Assembly (NCBI GenBank): GCA_964421675.1
Contig: CAYQXV010000006.1
Location: 28,642-92,641 of the forward strand
Direction: 5' to 3'
Length of the DNA stretch: 64,000 bases
Source of the DNA: CALLPQ01 sp964421675
Lineage (GTDB): Bacteria; Pseudomonadota; Alphaproteobacteria; Caulobacterales; Parvularculaceae
Part shown: one piece after another, positions 8,167-17,121 of the stretch
How positions within the stretch are numbered: position 1 is the first letter of the stretch
How the letters are laid out: every line of letters starts with the position of its first letter
Made by a program: the position numbers and the translations under genes
The notes under the pieces: generated by a model
Seen by the model: only the letters and a program-made list of their open reading frames with translations
Told to the model about the DNA's origin: nothing
Databases searched by the model: none

Positions 8167-11100
8167 CATTGCTCTCCCCGCTTTCACCAGCCCATTCAGC
8201 GCGCCGCGCTAAATGGTCATAGGCCCCAAAACTATCGATGAATTGCGGTCTGGGTTGTGAGAGATAAGGGGTCGCGGGATCATCAAATTGTGCAACCAAC
8301 TCTTTAAGCGCGGCATGGGCCGCATCAATCGCCTTACCGGCGTCAATGTCAGAGATTTCGACGTCATCATTGTTTGGAAAGTCCGTACTTTCGTTGCTTC
8401 GGTTTAATGCCCGAATAAAAGCAAGCCTGCTAACCGACGCTGCATCAATGTTTTCAAAACCACCCTGTTCAACAATCAATCCGGTTAACGTAATTTGCGG
8501 GTTGAATTTTTCGATCTGTTTTTCAGTTTTTGGTTTGCCGGTTTTATAGTCATAAACGGCAAATGAGCGCGCTTCATCATTCAATTGGTCAATCCGGTCG
8601 GCACGCGCGGTGATTGTAAATCCCTGTCCAGCATCGGATAGAAATGCTTTACCCTCTTTTTCAAGAACTACAGGCTTTCCCTCTGCCAAACGGGCTTTAT
8701 GCCACTCAACAAACCAATGGGCACTGGCCTCCAGCCGGGGACCGCGAGCGATTTGCTCATATATTGGCATTGCAGAACTTGCAACTGCGTCCAACACCAT
8801 GGCGCTTAATCGGTCAGCACTGGGAGTTTCATCCGCTTCACAAAAACGATGAAAGGCATTATGAATAACATTACCGATCTGTCGGTTATCAAAATCCTCG
8901 TCCGGTAGATCCAGCGCTCTTAATTTCAAAATATAGCGTGCATAGATGCCATATGGATCACGAAGCCAGTCCTCTATCCTTGTAACCGACATTACACGCG
9001 GGCGATAAGAAAGGGGCGGGCGCGGGGCGGGCGGCAAGATCGCGATATGGGCTGAATGGTCGCTTGAGCGATGTACAATTTTCGCCCAGCGCGAGAACTC
9101 GGCAGAGCGATCAATCTGGGATAGCTTTCCGGCACCAGATAATATATTCTTTAAGCGGATTATCCATCGTGACGGCGTCGCCGGTGCCAAGCCTTTTCTC
9201 TGGCTATAGGTGAGCGTCACCTTCTTGCTTGTCGCCAATTGTGCAAAATCATGCGCGGAAAGGCCTGTACGGCGTTCCGGAGATGGCAGACCAACCTGTG
9301 CGCGCATGGGGCGAGATAAAAATCCATCAAGCTGCGCATCTCCGGGCCACACTCCCTCATTGAGACCGCCCAACAGAATATGATCAGCCTGCTGTAGGCG
9401 CGCCTCGAGTGGCCCCAAAATCAAAACCCGCGGATGGGTGTTGCGCACCCTGCGCACGGTTTCATTCTGGATCAGCATATTAAACAGGTTGGCATAATCA
9501 GAGGAACCCTGCCCAACCATTGACCCAAGCTCGCGCAGCGCCCCCATGAGCGACGCGCCCACGACCCCGTCTTCACCGCGCCATAAGGGCCCTTCTTCAC
9601 CGCCTGACAGGGCCTGGGCAACACGCAAATGGTTTTCAAGGCTTTGCGCAAATTCAATACCAGCCGGGCTTTCCCCGTGGGGTAAACCGCTGGCCAACAC
9701 CTCTTCCAGCGCATCAACAATCGGCAATAACCTTGCCCATTTTGTCCGGCTGCTTAGATGCTTGCGAAGCCCCTCAATACCGGGGGCAGGACGCACCCCG
9801 CGCAAGGCGCGATCAAGATATGTTAGCTCGTCATAAGAAATCGATTGATGATGCGCCAACCGGCAATGAGGATGCTTGATCATCGACAATAAATGCACCG
9901 GGTGAGAAACATCATCCAACCAAGCCGCAACAAGGCGCAAAAAAGTACCACACGCACTATTGGCAAAAGGCACACCGCCAGAATCGTCAACATCAATTGA
10001 CCACCGCTTAAGACGCGTGCTCACGCGCCGGGTCAAATCTCGGTCGGGGCTCACCAGCATAACGGTTTTGTCGGGCGTCTCTAACACTTCGCGAATTAAA
10101 ACCGCCAACGTATTGGCTTCCTCTTCTTCGTCCGCAAGCTCTGCCAATTGAAGCCCAGATAAAGCCGATGAAAACCATTCATCGTCACGGTCTTTAATAT
10201 CTTCGCGCCAATCATCGGTTGCTTCCGCCGGGCGCAAGGCAAGAGAGAGTAATTGCTGGCGATGAAGCCCAGCTTCTGATTGCGACGTGCTGGCGCTATG
10301 GAGTTGCTCACGGGACAGGTCCAGCGTTTTCAACAACGCTTTCAACCCGGACTGAGGATGCGCATCATCAATTTTGTCCCAAGCTTTTTGATCCAGCCCG
10401 GTATCGACCCCCGGCAACATAACCAGGCCTTTTGGCAGCGCGGCCGCAATGGACATTAATTTCGCGACCGCTGGTGTTGACCCGGTCGTTCCCGCAAGGA
10501 TCACCGGATGGGCGGGCGGGTTGCGACGCCACCGCTCACATGCACGGTTAATCAACGCAATCCTGCGTTCAGCCGGGTCCATCATGGCGCGCTCTTTTAA
10601 ATAAGCTGGCCAGACATTTGTCACGATCGATAAAAACTCTCGCGACACCTGCCAATGCTCTGCAAGGCGCGCATCTTCAGGTTCCAGCTTATCAATTGCG
10701 GAAAGAGGAATTTCTTCCGTATAAAATGAATCTAATAATCGCGACAATTCGGTGGCGGCTGCAATCGCACTTACCCAGCGTGCTTCACCGGAAAAAGCTT
10801 CATTTTTGCGCGCAATTAATTGCGCCAATATCAAGCGTCGTTCCAATGGCGAGATAGCGGGCGCAAGCGCGCCATCATCTGCAAATCCCCCGCCCTCTTG
10901 GTCTTCGAGCGCAAGCAAATCATCATCCAGCGCACCAATCGCGCGCACTTGCGGCAATAGACTTGCTTGATGGGGGGATAGGCGCACAATTGCCGATGTT
11001 AAAGCGCGCATGGCACGGCGCGTGGGCAAATAAACTTCCACCTCTGCCATCGACAAAGGGTCAGGTGCCGTCATCTCGATCAAAAAGCTGGCCAACTCTT

Positions 11101-11182
11101 CCAGAAATGACGCACCCGGCATCATCGTAAAATATCGCGGCGCCGATGCCTCAAACCAGGAGAGCGACAAAGAGTCTGACAT
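8159..11182 (-). CDS. addB: Double-strand break repair protein AddB (alphaproteobacterial type)
   Basis: This is the partner of AddA in the end-resection helicase-nuclease. The 1007-residue protein has an inactive-helicase-like N-terminal half without a clear Walker A, the segment VLILGPLEARLQQADHILLGGLNEGVWP typical of the family (residues ~575-602), and a C-terminal nuclease with the IGNVIHNAFH and VYDYKTGK motifs. Cysteines for the iron-sulfur staple of Firmicutes AddB are not evident, as expected for the alphaproteobacterial form. Its ATG overlaps the stop of the upstream nucleotidyltransferase by one base (TAATG), and its own end overlaps addA. Confidence 0.94.
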   Translation of the reverse strand: MSDSLSLSWFEASAPRYFTMMPGASFLEELASFLIEMTAPDPLSMAEVEVYLPTRRAMRALTSAIVRLSPHQASLLPQVRAIGALDDDLLALEDQEGGGFADDGALAPAISPLERRLILAQLIARKNEAFSGEARWVSAIAAATELSRLLDSFYTEEIPLSAIDKLEPEDARLAEHWQVSREFLSIVTNVWPAYLKERAMMDPAERRIALINRACERWRRNPPAHPVILAGTTGSTPAVAKLMSIAAALPKGLVMLPGVDTGLDQKAWDKIDDAHPQSGLKALLKTLDLSREQLHSASTSQSEAGLHRQQLLSLALRPAEATDDWREDIKDRDDEWFSSALSGLQLAELADEEEEANTLAVLIREVLETPDKTVMLVSPDRDLTRRVSTRLKRWSIDVDDSGGVPFANSACGTFLRLVAAWLDDVSHPVHLLSMIKHPHCRLAHHQSISYDELTYLDRALRGVRPAPGIEGLRKHLSSRTKWARLLPIVDALEEVLASGLPHGESPAGIEFAQSLENHLRVAQALSGGEEGPLWRGEDGVVGASLMGALRELGSMVGQGSSDYANLFNMLIQNETVRRVRNTHPRVLILGPLEARLQQADHILLGGLNEGVWPGDAQLDGFLSRPMRAQVGLPSPERRTGLSAHDFAQLATSKKVTLTYSQRKGLAPATPSRWIIRLKNILSGAGKLSQIDRSAEFSRWAKIVHRSSDHSAHIAILPPAPRPPLSYRPRVMSVTRIEDWLRDPYGIYARYILKLRALDLPDEDFDNRQIGNVIHNAFHRFCEADETPSADRLSAMVLDAVASSAMPIYEQIARGPRLEASAHWFVEWHKARLAEGKPVVLEKEGKAFLSDAGQGFTITARADRIDQLNDEARSFAVYDYKTGKPKTEKQIEKFNPQITLTGLIVEQGGFENIDAASVSRLAFIRALNRSNESTDFPNNDDVEISDIDAGKAIDAAHAALKELVAQFDDPATPYLSQPRPQFIDSFGAYDHLARRAEWAGESGESNDE

Positions 11183-11937
11183 TAGCGCTCTCGCCTGAAT
11201 GATGGCGTTTTTAACAGCTGGTTCGCGACCTCTACTCCTTCTGGCGTGCCGACATGGAGCCAGTGATGAGGATAGACCAGCCCATACAAAGAGTTGGATG
11301 CGCTTGCTTTCTCCCAGAGTTTTCGCGTGGAAAAAGGGCCAGATGGCATGTCATCTAGCAAGTCCGGCGACAATATTTGCACCCCGGTAAAAGCATAGTC
11401 CGCAGGCCCGCCCATCGCATGTTCGATAGTTCCATCTTCATACAAATGAAAATCGCCCTTGCCATCAAAACCAGTTGTATTGGCAAGAGGAACCAATAGT
11501 AACAAGCCCTGCATGGTATCGCGCCAATGCGATTTTAACATGCGCACACCCGCTCCCGACGGGCCGGTTAAAATTGCATCTGTATTGGTACTGATGAATG
11601 GTTTCTCACCAAGCAGGTGCCGCGCCTTTTTCAATCCGCCGCCAGTTTCGAGCAATTCTTCGCGCTCATCGGAAAACGCGATAGAGGGTGTTTGCCGACC
11701 AGCAAGATGGGCCTCGATCTGTTCGGCGAGATAATGAACATTAACAACAATGCGCGAGACCCCGCCATCTCCTAACTCATCAAGCATATAATCAAGTAAC
11801 GGCTTACCCGCGACGGGGATCATTGGCTTTGGCATTGTCGCCGTTAAGGGCTGCATACGTGTACCAAGCCCGGCAGCCAACACCATTGCCGTAGAAATAG
11901 TGCATTCGTCTTGCTCGTTTAACGGTGTTCCCGGCAT
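11182..11937 (-). CDS. murU: Sugar-1-phosphate nucleotidyltransferase, MurU type
   Basis: Likely N-acetylmuramate-1-phosphate uridylyltransferase of the peptidoglycan recycling shortcut, which makes UDP-MurNAc from MurNAc-1-phosphate. The 251-residue protein has the nucleotidyltransferase signature GLGTRMQPLTATMPKPM near residues 24-40, the PVAGKPLLDYML segment, and an NTDAI metal-binding Asp. The assignment to MurU rather than another NDP-sugar enzyme comes from the adjacent AmgK-type kinase, which would supply the substrate. It starts by one-base overlap (TAATG) with the kinase stop, and the same overlap links it to addB. Confidence 0.85.
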   Translation of the reverse strand: MPGTPLNEQDECTISTAMVLAAGLGTRMQPLTATMPKPMIPVAGKPLLDYMLDELGDGGVSRIVVNVHYLAEQIEAHLAGRQTPSIAFSDEREELLETGGGLKKARHLLGEKPFISTNTDAILTGPSGAGVRMLKSHWRDTMQGLLLLVPLANTTGFDGKGDFHLYEDGTIEHAMGGPADYAFTGVQILSPDLLDDMPSGPFSTRKLWEKASASNSLYGLVYPHHWLHVGTPEGVEVANQLLKTPSFRRER

Positions 11938-13034
11938 TATAGTTCAAGCTCCGGTATATGTTTCACCAAGAACTGACGCACGGGCAGCAAGATAGGATGA
12001 TCAAGATTGCGCCGAAAGTGATCTTCAACGCGGGGCACTAAATCAAGATAGCGAAGCTTCCCATCACGATTAGCAAGGCGTGCAAAAATACCTAAAATCT
12101 TGGCATTTCGTTGCGCCCCAAGAATAGCATATTCCGCGTCAAGGTCGACGAGATCAGGGGTAATTTGTACACGGTCAAAATATCGCTTTTTCATGCGCTG
12201 CGCCAAATCAAGAGGAACGTCACGGCGCGCATCTTCAAGCAAAGAGACAAGATCATAAACGGGACTACCAATCAGAGCATCTTGAAAATCAATCACCCCG
12301 ACACGCTCAATGCCTCTTGCCGCATTATCTGTTGCGTTGTCGTCTGTTGCTGCGTCCATCCACAATAAGTTTTCTGCATGATAGTCCCGCAAGACCAATG
12401 TGGATGGGGTACCTATTTGCGATAGAATAGAGCGCCAGATCTGCTGATACTCATCTTCCAATGCACTCGCTAATGCCGCGCCTTTCTTGTGAGGCCAGTA
12501 CCACTGAGTTAAGAGCGCAACTTCTGCCTCCATGGCCACATTGTCATAGGTCAGTAATCCAAGGTCAGAAAATTGCTGACCATCAAGAGTTGCGATTTTC
12601 AACAAGACATCAATCGCTGCTTCATATAGCAAGGCTTCACTCACGCCGCCGCGAATTGATTGTGCAAACACGTCTGCACCAAGATCTTCTATGATCGCAA
12701 ATCCATTGACCGCATCAATATCAAAAACTTCCGGTGCATGAATGCCGTTGGCGCGCAGCGCGCTGGCAATATCTGCAAACCGTTTAATATTGGCCCCGGC
12801 AAGCCGGGCACAGGCATTATAGCCCGCCGATAATCGCTCTTCGGGACTTGCTTCTTTTTCACATTCCCCGCCATCGCTATCTTGAGGGACGTCCATTAAC
12901 AGGGCTTTTTTCTCGCCATCAATCAACCGAATGTAACGACGCGAGGATGCATCGCCCGGCAGGGCAATCTGCTGAGCGTTGGCCCACGCGGATTGATTGA
13001 TAAATGAAGTACAAAGGGTATCGCGATCTTGCAT
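11937..13034 (-). CDS. amgK: Aminoglycoside-phosphotransferase-fold sugar kinase, AmgK type
   Basis: Probable anomeric MurNAc/GlcNAc kinase that feeds the MurU reaction in cell-wall recycling. The protein (365 residues) has an APH-like fold. PGDASSRRYIRL (residues ~26-37) is the Gly-rich loop, RDYHAENLLW is the catalytic loop, and GVIDFQDALIGSPVYDLVSLLEDARRD is the metal-binding DFQD region typical of AmgK. It sits between tsaE and the MurU-type gene, an arrangement found in many Alphaproteobacteria. An acidic insert (SDGGECEKEASPEE) follows the N-lobe and is not a known functional motif. Confidence 0.88.
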   Translation of the reverse strand: MQDRDTLCTSFINQSAWANAQQIALPGDASSRRYIRLIDGEKKALLMDVPQDSDGGECEKEASPEERLSAGYNACARLAGANIKRFADIASALRANGIHAPEVFDIDAVNGFAIIEDLGADVFAQSIRGGVSEALLYEAAIDVLLKIATLDGQQFSDLGLLTYDNVAMEAEVALLTQWYWPHKKGAALASALEDEYQQIWRSILSQIGTPSTLVLRDYHAENLLWMDAATDDNATDNAARGIERVGVIDFQDALIGSPVYDLVSLLEDARRDVPLDLAQRMKKRYFDRVQITPDLVDLDAEYAILGAQRNAKILGIFARLANRDGKLRYLDLVPRVEDHFRRNLDHPILLPVRQFLVKHIPELEL

Positions 13035-13085
13035 CGGGTAAGACTATCTGATTCTGTTGTGAAGTTGCGGTTTGGGCGTCGGGAT

Positions 13086-13595
13086 TCAAGAGAAAATATT
13101 GCTGCGTTCAAGGCGCTCTTGCCAGACATTATCGGCAACCACCATAAGCTGTCGCGGTGCGTCTGCATTTTTAGCGCTATTCACAGAAGCATTGTTGGTT
13201 GTTTCATCGACGGCAGAAATTGACAGCAATAATGTCGTAGACGGCAAGGTGCTTGCCACCTTATCGGCCCACTCAATCAGGCATATGGTACTCTCCAGCA
13301 TATCGTCCAATCCAATATTCAACGCCTCTTGCACCGACGATAGCCGGTACAAATCAAGATGACAGATCGGGCCCCGCTCGCTCTCATATTGCTCGACCAA
13401 CGTATAGGTTGGGCTTGGCACATCGATCGGGCGGCCCATCAATTCCTGGATAATCGATCGCGCCAGCAAAGACTTGCCAGCCCCCAAAGGACCAACCAGC
13501 CCAATGGTGTCGCCTTGCGCCACTATGGCGGCGAGGGCCTGGCCAAACATTCTCGTGGCGTCCGGTGAGCCAAGGGTGATCGTTTTGGATATCAT
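13086..13595 (-). CDS. tsaE: tRNA threonylcarbamoyladenosine biosynthesis ATPase TsaE
   Basis: TsaE is the ATPase that assists TsaB-TsaD in making the t6A modification of ANN-decoding tRNAs. The 169-residue protein has the Walker A loop GPLGAGKS at ~36-43, the PSPTYTLV switch segment, and HLDLYRL and IEWADK, all diagnostic. The C-terminal ~40 residues are longer than the E. coli protein. It is the first gene of the minus-strand run tsaE-amgK-murU-addB-addA and is divergent from the ferredoxin gene. The next gene starts 51 bases after its stop. Confidence 0.94.
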   Translation of the reverse strand: MISKTITLGSPDATRMFGQALAAIVAQGDTIGLVGPLGAGKSLLARSIIQELMGRPIDVPSPTYTLVEQYESERGPICHLDLYRLSSVQEALNIGLDDMLESTICLIEWADKVASTLPSTTLLLSISAVDETTNNASVNSAKNADAPRQLMVVADNVWQERLERSNIFS

Positions 13596-13820
13596 CGCTT
13601 AGATGTATGGCTAGAATTGCCGCAGGGGAAGACGGTCAGGGGATGAAAACACGCCGAAACAGGCGCACATAGCCCGAAATGCCAAGACGGCCCTGTCTGG
13701 GCTCGCCAAAATGCTGGCATGAAATTGCTTGCGATTTTCATATTCGCCCTTACATGTGTGATGACTATTGGGGTTCAACGATGCCCCAAACCATCGCCTA
13801 TGAGAAAAGAGACTATTGGA

Positions 13821-14141
13821 ATGCCAAAAATTACCTACGTTGAACATAACGGAACGCGCCATGAAGTGACTGCCGATAGTGGGCTCAGCGTTATGGAAGT
13901 TGCCGTTAAAAATATGGTTCCCGGCATTGATGCGGATTGCGGCGGCGCGTGCGCCTGCGCCACATGCCATGTTTATGTAGACGAGGCTTGGGCCGAAAAA
14001 ACTGGCAAAGCCGAGGCAATGGAAGAATCAATGCTCGATTTTGCCTCTGAACCAAAAGCCACATCGCGCTTGTCATGTCAGATCACCGTATCTGACCCGC
14101 TTGATGGCTTGATTGTTCACCTGCCCGAATTTCAAGGATAA
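13821..14141 (+). CDS. Adrenodoxin-type [2Fe-2S] ferredoxin
   Basis: This is a small electron carrier (106 residues from the ATG at 13821). The cluster ligands follow the adrenodoxin spacing: DADCGGACACATCHVY (C-x5-C-x2-C) and a distal RLSCQ. It resembles the ferredoxins used in iron-sulfur assembly or by cytochrome P450s; which of these applies cannot be told from the sequence. The frame is open upstream to 13719, but the extra residues do not look like this family and a GGA ribosome site precedes the chosen ATG. mmcB follows 67 bases downstream. Confidence 0.93.
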   Translation: MPKITYVEHNGTRHEVTADSGLSVMEVAVKNMVPGIDADCGGACACATCHVYVDEAWAEKTGKAEAMEESMLDFASEPKATSRLSCQITVSDPLDGLIVHLPEFQG

Positions 14142-14208
14142 TCTGGGTTGAGGGCCGTTTGGCGGCCCACACCGGATTAATTTCAAGGCTTGCGGTTTTG
14201 CGCTCATC

Positions 14209-14739
14209 ATGCATGATGAACAAATGCAGAACGCACGAATTTCTTCCAATCCAAATCCCGACATCGACCCGGCGTCTGAACCCTCAACATCTGAACCATC
14301 AGACGGGGAGACAGCGCGCCCTGATGTCACCGACCTTGTCACACGCGGCGTGTGCAGGTTTTTGATTGGATTGGGCTATGCGCCCCTGACAGAATTCAAA
14401 TTAGCGAATGGCCGGCGCGCAGACATTGTCGGCGTTGATCGAAAAGGCCGCATCATCATGGTCGAGGTAAAATCTTGCCGGGCAGATTTTGAGGTCGACC
14501 AAAAATGGACTGACTATGTTGGGTTTTGTGATGCGTTTTACTTCGCCGTTGACGCTAATTTTCCCGTTGAATTGTTGCCCGTTGACCAAGGATTGATCAT
14601 TGCAGACTCCTATGGCGGCGCGATTATGCGTGAGGCAAATAGCGCGCCGCTACCGGCCGCGCGGCGCAAAGCGGTTACATTGCGCCTCACGCGGCAGGCT
14701 TTGACTCGCCATTATCAGTCATTGGATGATCGCCGGTAA
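14209..14739 (+). CDS. mmcB: MmcB family DNA repair protein (PD-(D/E)xK nuclease fold)
   Basis: The protein has 176 residues. Its core carries RRADIVGVDRKG followed by IIMVEVKS, which supplies the Asp and the Glu-x-Lys of a restriction-endonuclease-like active site. Members of this alphaproteobacterial family are tied to DNA damage survival; the biochemical activity is not well defined. The first ~45 residues are Pro/Ser/Glu-rich and probably disordered. A second ATG six codons in is also possible as the start. It converges with the LuxR-type gene, with 10 bases between the stops. Confidence 0.88.
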   Translation: MHDEQMQNARISSNPNPDIDPASEPSTSEPSDGETARPDVTDLVTRGVCRFLIGLGYAPLTEFKLANGRRADIVGVDRKGRIIMVEVKSCRADFEVDQKWTDYVGFCDAFYFAVDANFPVELLPVDQGLIIADSYGGAIMREANSAPLPAARRKAVTLRLTRQALTRHYQSLDDRR

Positions 14740-14749
14740 ACCAGCCTCG

Positions 14750-15640
14750 TTACGGGGTGATAATCCCCGATAGAACCGCCTTCACGCACGCCTGAGCACG
14801 CGTCGAGGCGCCAAGTTTTTTGGCCGCTCGCTTGAAATACTCATCGATTGTACCGTCTGCGACGTTCAAAATCCCGGCAATTTCGCTCGTTGTTCGCCCT
14901 GCGCCCGCCCAAAGCAAACATTCAATTTCACGTTGGGAAAGCTTGGCGTGGCTTTCAAAGGCATCATCGGGATTGATAATCGCCGCGATCGATTCAGCAA
15001 AATAGGTCGTTGCCAGCGACAATGTCCCTGATTCGGCTTCCCAAAACTTTTTGGCATTTGCCTGGTTTTCTAGGTCCCACCATCCCAGACCGTAAATACG
15101 GTTCCGCTCAGGAGCATGCACGGGGCACAGGGCCCAACCCTCAATGCCATATTCTTCATTAACCTCGGCCGCCAGCTTTCGCTCACTTGGCGTTGCAAGT
15201 TTGATATCCTCTTCGCCAAAATATGTGACCGGCGAGCGCGAGGTGCGCAACATTCGATAGGGACGCGCTTGCGTCTGCATTTCCGGGTTTTTCACGACCG
15301 CTTGTAAATATTCAGGGGAAACAACGTCCCCATAGAGCCGACTCTCGGGGTTGCCAAGAGGGCTCTCTATATCATTGCGACTAATCAAAAAGCCGCAACC
15401 GTCAAAGCCCGCCCTGGAAAGTCGATCAGAGAACCAATTCCAGCGCTCTTCTACAGTTGCGCCATGTGCAGGCGATAGAATGTCTGTCGGATCAAGCAAC
15501 AGCTGGGCCGCACTCTTCTTAGGACTCTTCCGTTTCGAAGACTTGCCCTGTTTCTTGCGACCGCTCTCACTGCCACCCTTAATGTGTGCAGAGACAAACG
15601 GCTGCCTCATCTCATCAGTCGAAATTTGAAAATTTGCCAT
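14750..15640 (-). CDS. LuxR-family transcriptional regulator
   Basis: A DNA-binding regulator of 296 residues starting at the ATG at 15640, behind a strong GGGAGAGGG site. The C-terminal LuxR helix-turn-helix is clear: LSQREIECLLWAGAGRTTSEIAG followed by TIDEYFKRAAKKLG. The central part (about 60-220) fits an autoinducer-binding-like domain, but it cannot be said whether it binds a homoserine lactone. No LuxI-type synthase is in the window, so it would be a solo. A Lys/Arg-rich stretch near residues 24-40 is unusual for the family. A palindrome 38 bases upstream of the start may be its own operator. Confidence 0.88.
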   Translation of the reverse strand: MANFQISTDEMRQPFVSAHIKGGSESGRKKQGKSSKRKSPKKSAAQLLLDPTDILSPAHGATVEERWNWFSDRLSRAGFDGCGFLISRNDIESPLGNPESRLYGDVVSPEYLQAVVKNPEMQTQARPYRMLRTSRSPVTYFGEEDIKLATPSERKLAAEVNEEYGIEGWALCPVHAPERNRIYGLGWWDLENQANAKKFWEAESGTLSLATTYFAESIAAIINPDDAFESHAKLSQREIECLLWAGAGRTTSEIAGILNVADGTIDEYFKRAAKKLGASTRAQACVKAVLSGIITP

Positions 15641-15677
15641 ATTACCCTCTCCCAAAAGGCTATATACTGCAACTAAC

Positions 15678-15690
15678 ATACCGTTGGTAT
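15678..15690. promoter_or_regulatory. ATACC-GTT-GGTAT palindrome upstream of the LuxR-type gene
   Basis: This is a perfect 5-3-5 palindrome 38 bases before the regulator start codon. It is shorter than a classical lux box. Its placement suits an operator used for autoregulation. This is inference from position and symmetry only. Confidence 0.35.
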
Positions 15691-16301
15691 TTTTTGCAAG
15701 ACAAAACGGAAGAAAAACGATGAAACCATTACTTTTGTTGGGTTTTATAGCCTATACACCTACCCTAAATTGATGATGGTCATTTTGGGACATCCCATAA
15801 AAGGGGGATGAATTCTCACCAAATAGCTCGTGACGTGCGGATTGGAATGTAGACCAAAAACGGTGCCATTCAGCTACTGAGCCGATCGATGCTTACATCC
15901 ATTATCGCGATCAGGTTGAGATAACTAATCGGCTATATCTTTTGGGTGTCGCGTGCGCGCCAGTCGCGCGCTCAAGGGGCAAACAGACAGGCTGATTGCT
16001 GAGGCTCTGATTGCTGGGGCTCTGGATGGCCTCAAGTTCCCTGACAATTATGAGTCANNNNNNNNNNNNNNNNNNNNNNNNNNNNNNNNNNNNNNNNNNN
16101 NNNNNNNNNNNNNNNNNNNNNNNNNNNNNNNNNNNNNNNNNNNNNNNNNNNNNNNNNACTTGTTTGGAAAATGCGTGACTTACCGCGACCGCATTCATTG
16201 ACCATCATCAGCGACCATCATCTGCTGATGTTAGTTTCCAATCACCGCGTACCAGCCGACCTCGTTATCCAACCATCGATTCAACACTTCAGGATCCACG
16301 C
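15691..16301. other. Intergenic region with an unresolved 100-N gap upstream of sdhC
   Basis: No gene is supported here. Ns fill 16058-16157. Unlike the other two gaps, the flanks share no obvious overlap, so real sequence is probably missing. Left of the gap is a frame from about 15953 that reads into the Ns (RLIAEALIAGALDGL-like), with no family recognised. Right of the gap is a 7-bp inverted repeat, CATCAGC / GCTGATG (16206-16230), before sdhC. The sdh promoter must lie here or in the missing bases. Confidence 0.6.
15992..16021 (+). repeat. Two tandem 15-bp units at a contig end
   Basis: CTGATTGCTGAGGCT is followed at once by a copy with one mismatch, and then a third partial copy (CTGGATGGC). 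The repeat lies 36 bases before the 16058 gap and may explain why assembly stopped. Confidence 0.7.
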
Positions 16302-16727
16302 ATGTCCACTGTGCCCCCTACAAATACCAAGGGCGCGAGAGCGCCGACGGCGCTCTCCCCTCACCTGCAAATCTGGCGATTTACAGTCACCATGGCCGCC
16401 TCGATCACTCATCGCGGCACCGGCATCGCCATGTATGCAGGCACGGCTCTTTTGGCAATTTGGCTCTTTGCCACCGCAAGCAGCCCCGCTTTGTTTGCCG
16501 TATTGAGCAATATTCTAGCCTCTCCGATCGGATTGATCGTCCTGGCCGGGTATAGCTGGGCGCTCTTTTTTCACATGATAAACGGGCTTCGCCATTTGTT
16601 CTGGGACGCAGGGAAGGGCTTTGAGCTTAAAACAGCGCGCATGACCGCCTGGACCGCCTATATCGGGGCAACAATATTGATGCTCATCGTTATGACCGTT
16701 GGCCTATCACGCGCAGGAGTTCTTTAA
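16302..16727 (+). CDS. sdhC: Succinate dehydrogenase cytochrome b556 subunit
   Basis: A membrane anchor of respiratory complex II, binding heme b and ubiquinone (141 residues). The family signatures are present: SPHLQIWRF, SITHRGTG near residue 45, and HMINGLRHLFWDAG carrying the heme-ligand His. Three transmembrane helices are visible (about 48-68, 78-98, 118-138). The ATG at 16302 follows a weak site. sdhD follows after two bases. Confidence 0.95.
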   Translation: MSTVPPTNTKGARAPTALSPHLQIWRFTVTMAASITHRGTGIAMYAGTALLAIWLFATASSPALFAVLSNILASPIGLIVLAGYSWALFFHMINGLRHLFWDAGKGFELKTARMTAWTAYIGATILMLIVMTVGLSRAGVL

Positions 16728-16729
16728 TC

Positions 16730-17062
16730 ATGTCATCAAAAGGTACATCAACATTTGTGATGCAGCGCGCCAGCGCGATCTTGTTATTGCCGCTGGCTTT
16801 ATGGTTTTTGATATCACTTGTCGGACAAGTCGGCGCATCGCACGCAGACATGAAAGCTTGGTTGGGCGCGCCGGTTAACGCCCTGCTTATGGCATTGTTC
16901 ATCGTGATTGGCGCGTTCCATATGCGCATCGGCGTTGCCGAAGTGATTGAGGATTATATTCATGGCGGTCTGCGTTCAGTTTTGATGATCGCAAACTGGG
17001 TGTTTGCGGTCTTTGTCGCACTCTTCGCTGGATGGAGCGTCTTGACGCTGGCATTTGGCTAA
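16730..17062 (+). CDS. sdhD: Succinate dehydrogenase hydrophobic membrane anchor
   Basis: The second membrane anchor of complex II (110 residues, three hydrophobic helices). The FVMQRASAILLLPLALW start and FHMRIGVAEVIEDYIHGG segment are typical, the latter providing the conserved His and the Asp-Tyr near the quinone site. It is placed two bases after sdhC and 59 before sdhA, in the expected operon order. Confidence 0.94.
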   Translation: MSSKGTSTFVMQRASAILLLPLALWFLISLVGQVGASHADMKAWLGAPVNALLMALFIVIGAFHMRIGVAEVIEDYIHGGLRSVLMIANWVFAVFVALFAGWSVLTLAFG

Positions 17063-17121
17063 TTCGATCCATCTAATTCAATTAAACGTACATAATAAAA
17101 ACCACGTTCCGAGGGTCCTCC

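Noticed and set aside
15953..16057. Possible transposase fragment before the gap
   Set aside because: The residues do not match a transposase family I can name, and a tandem repeat explains the similarity of blocks.
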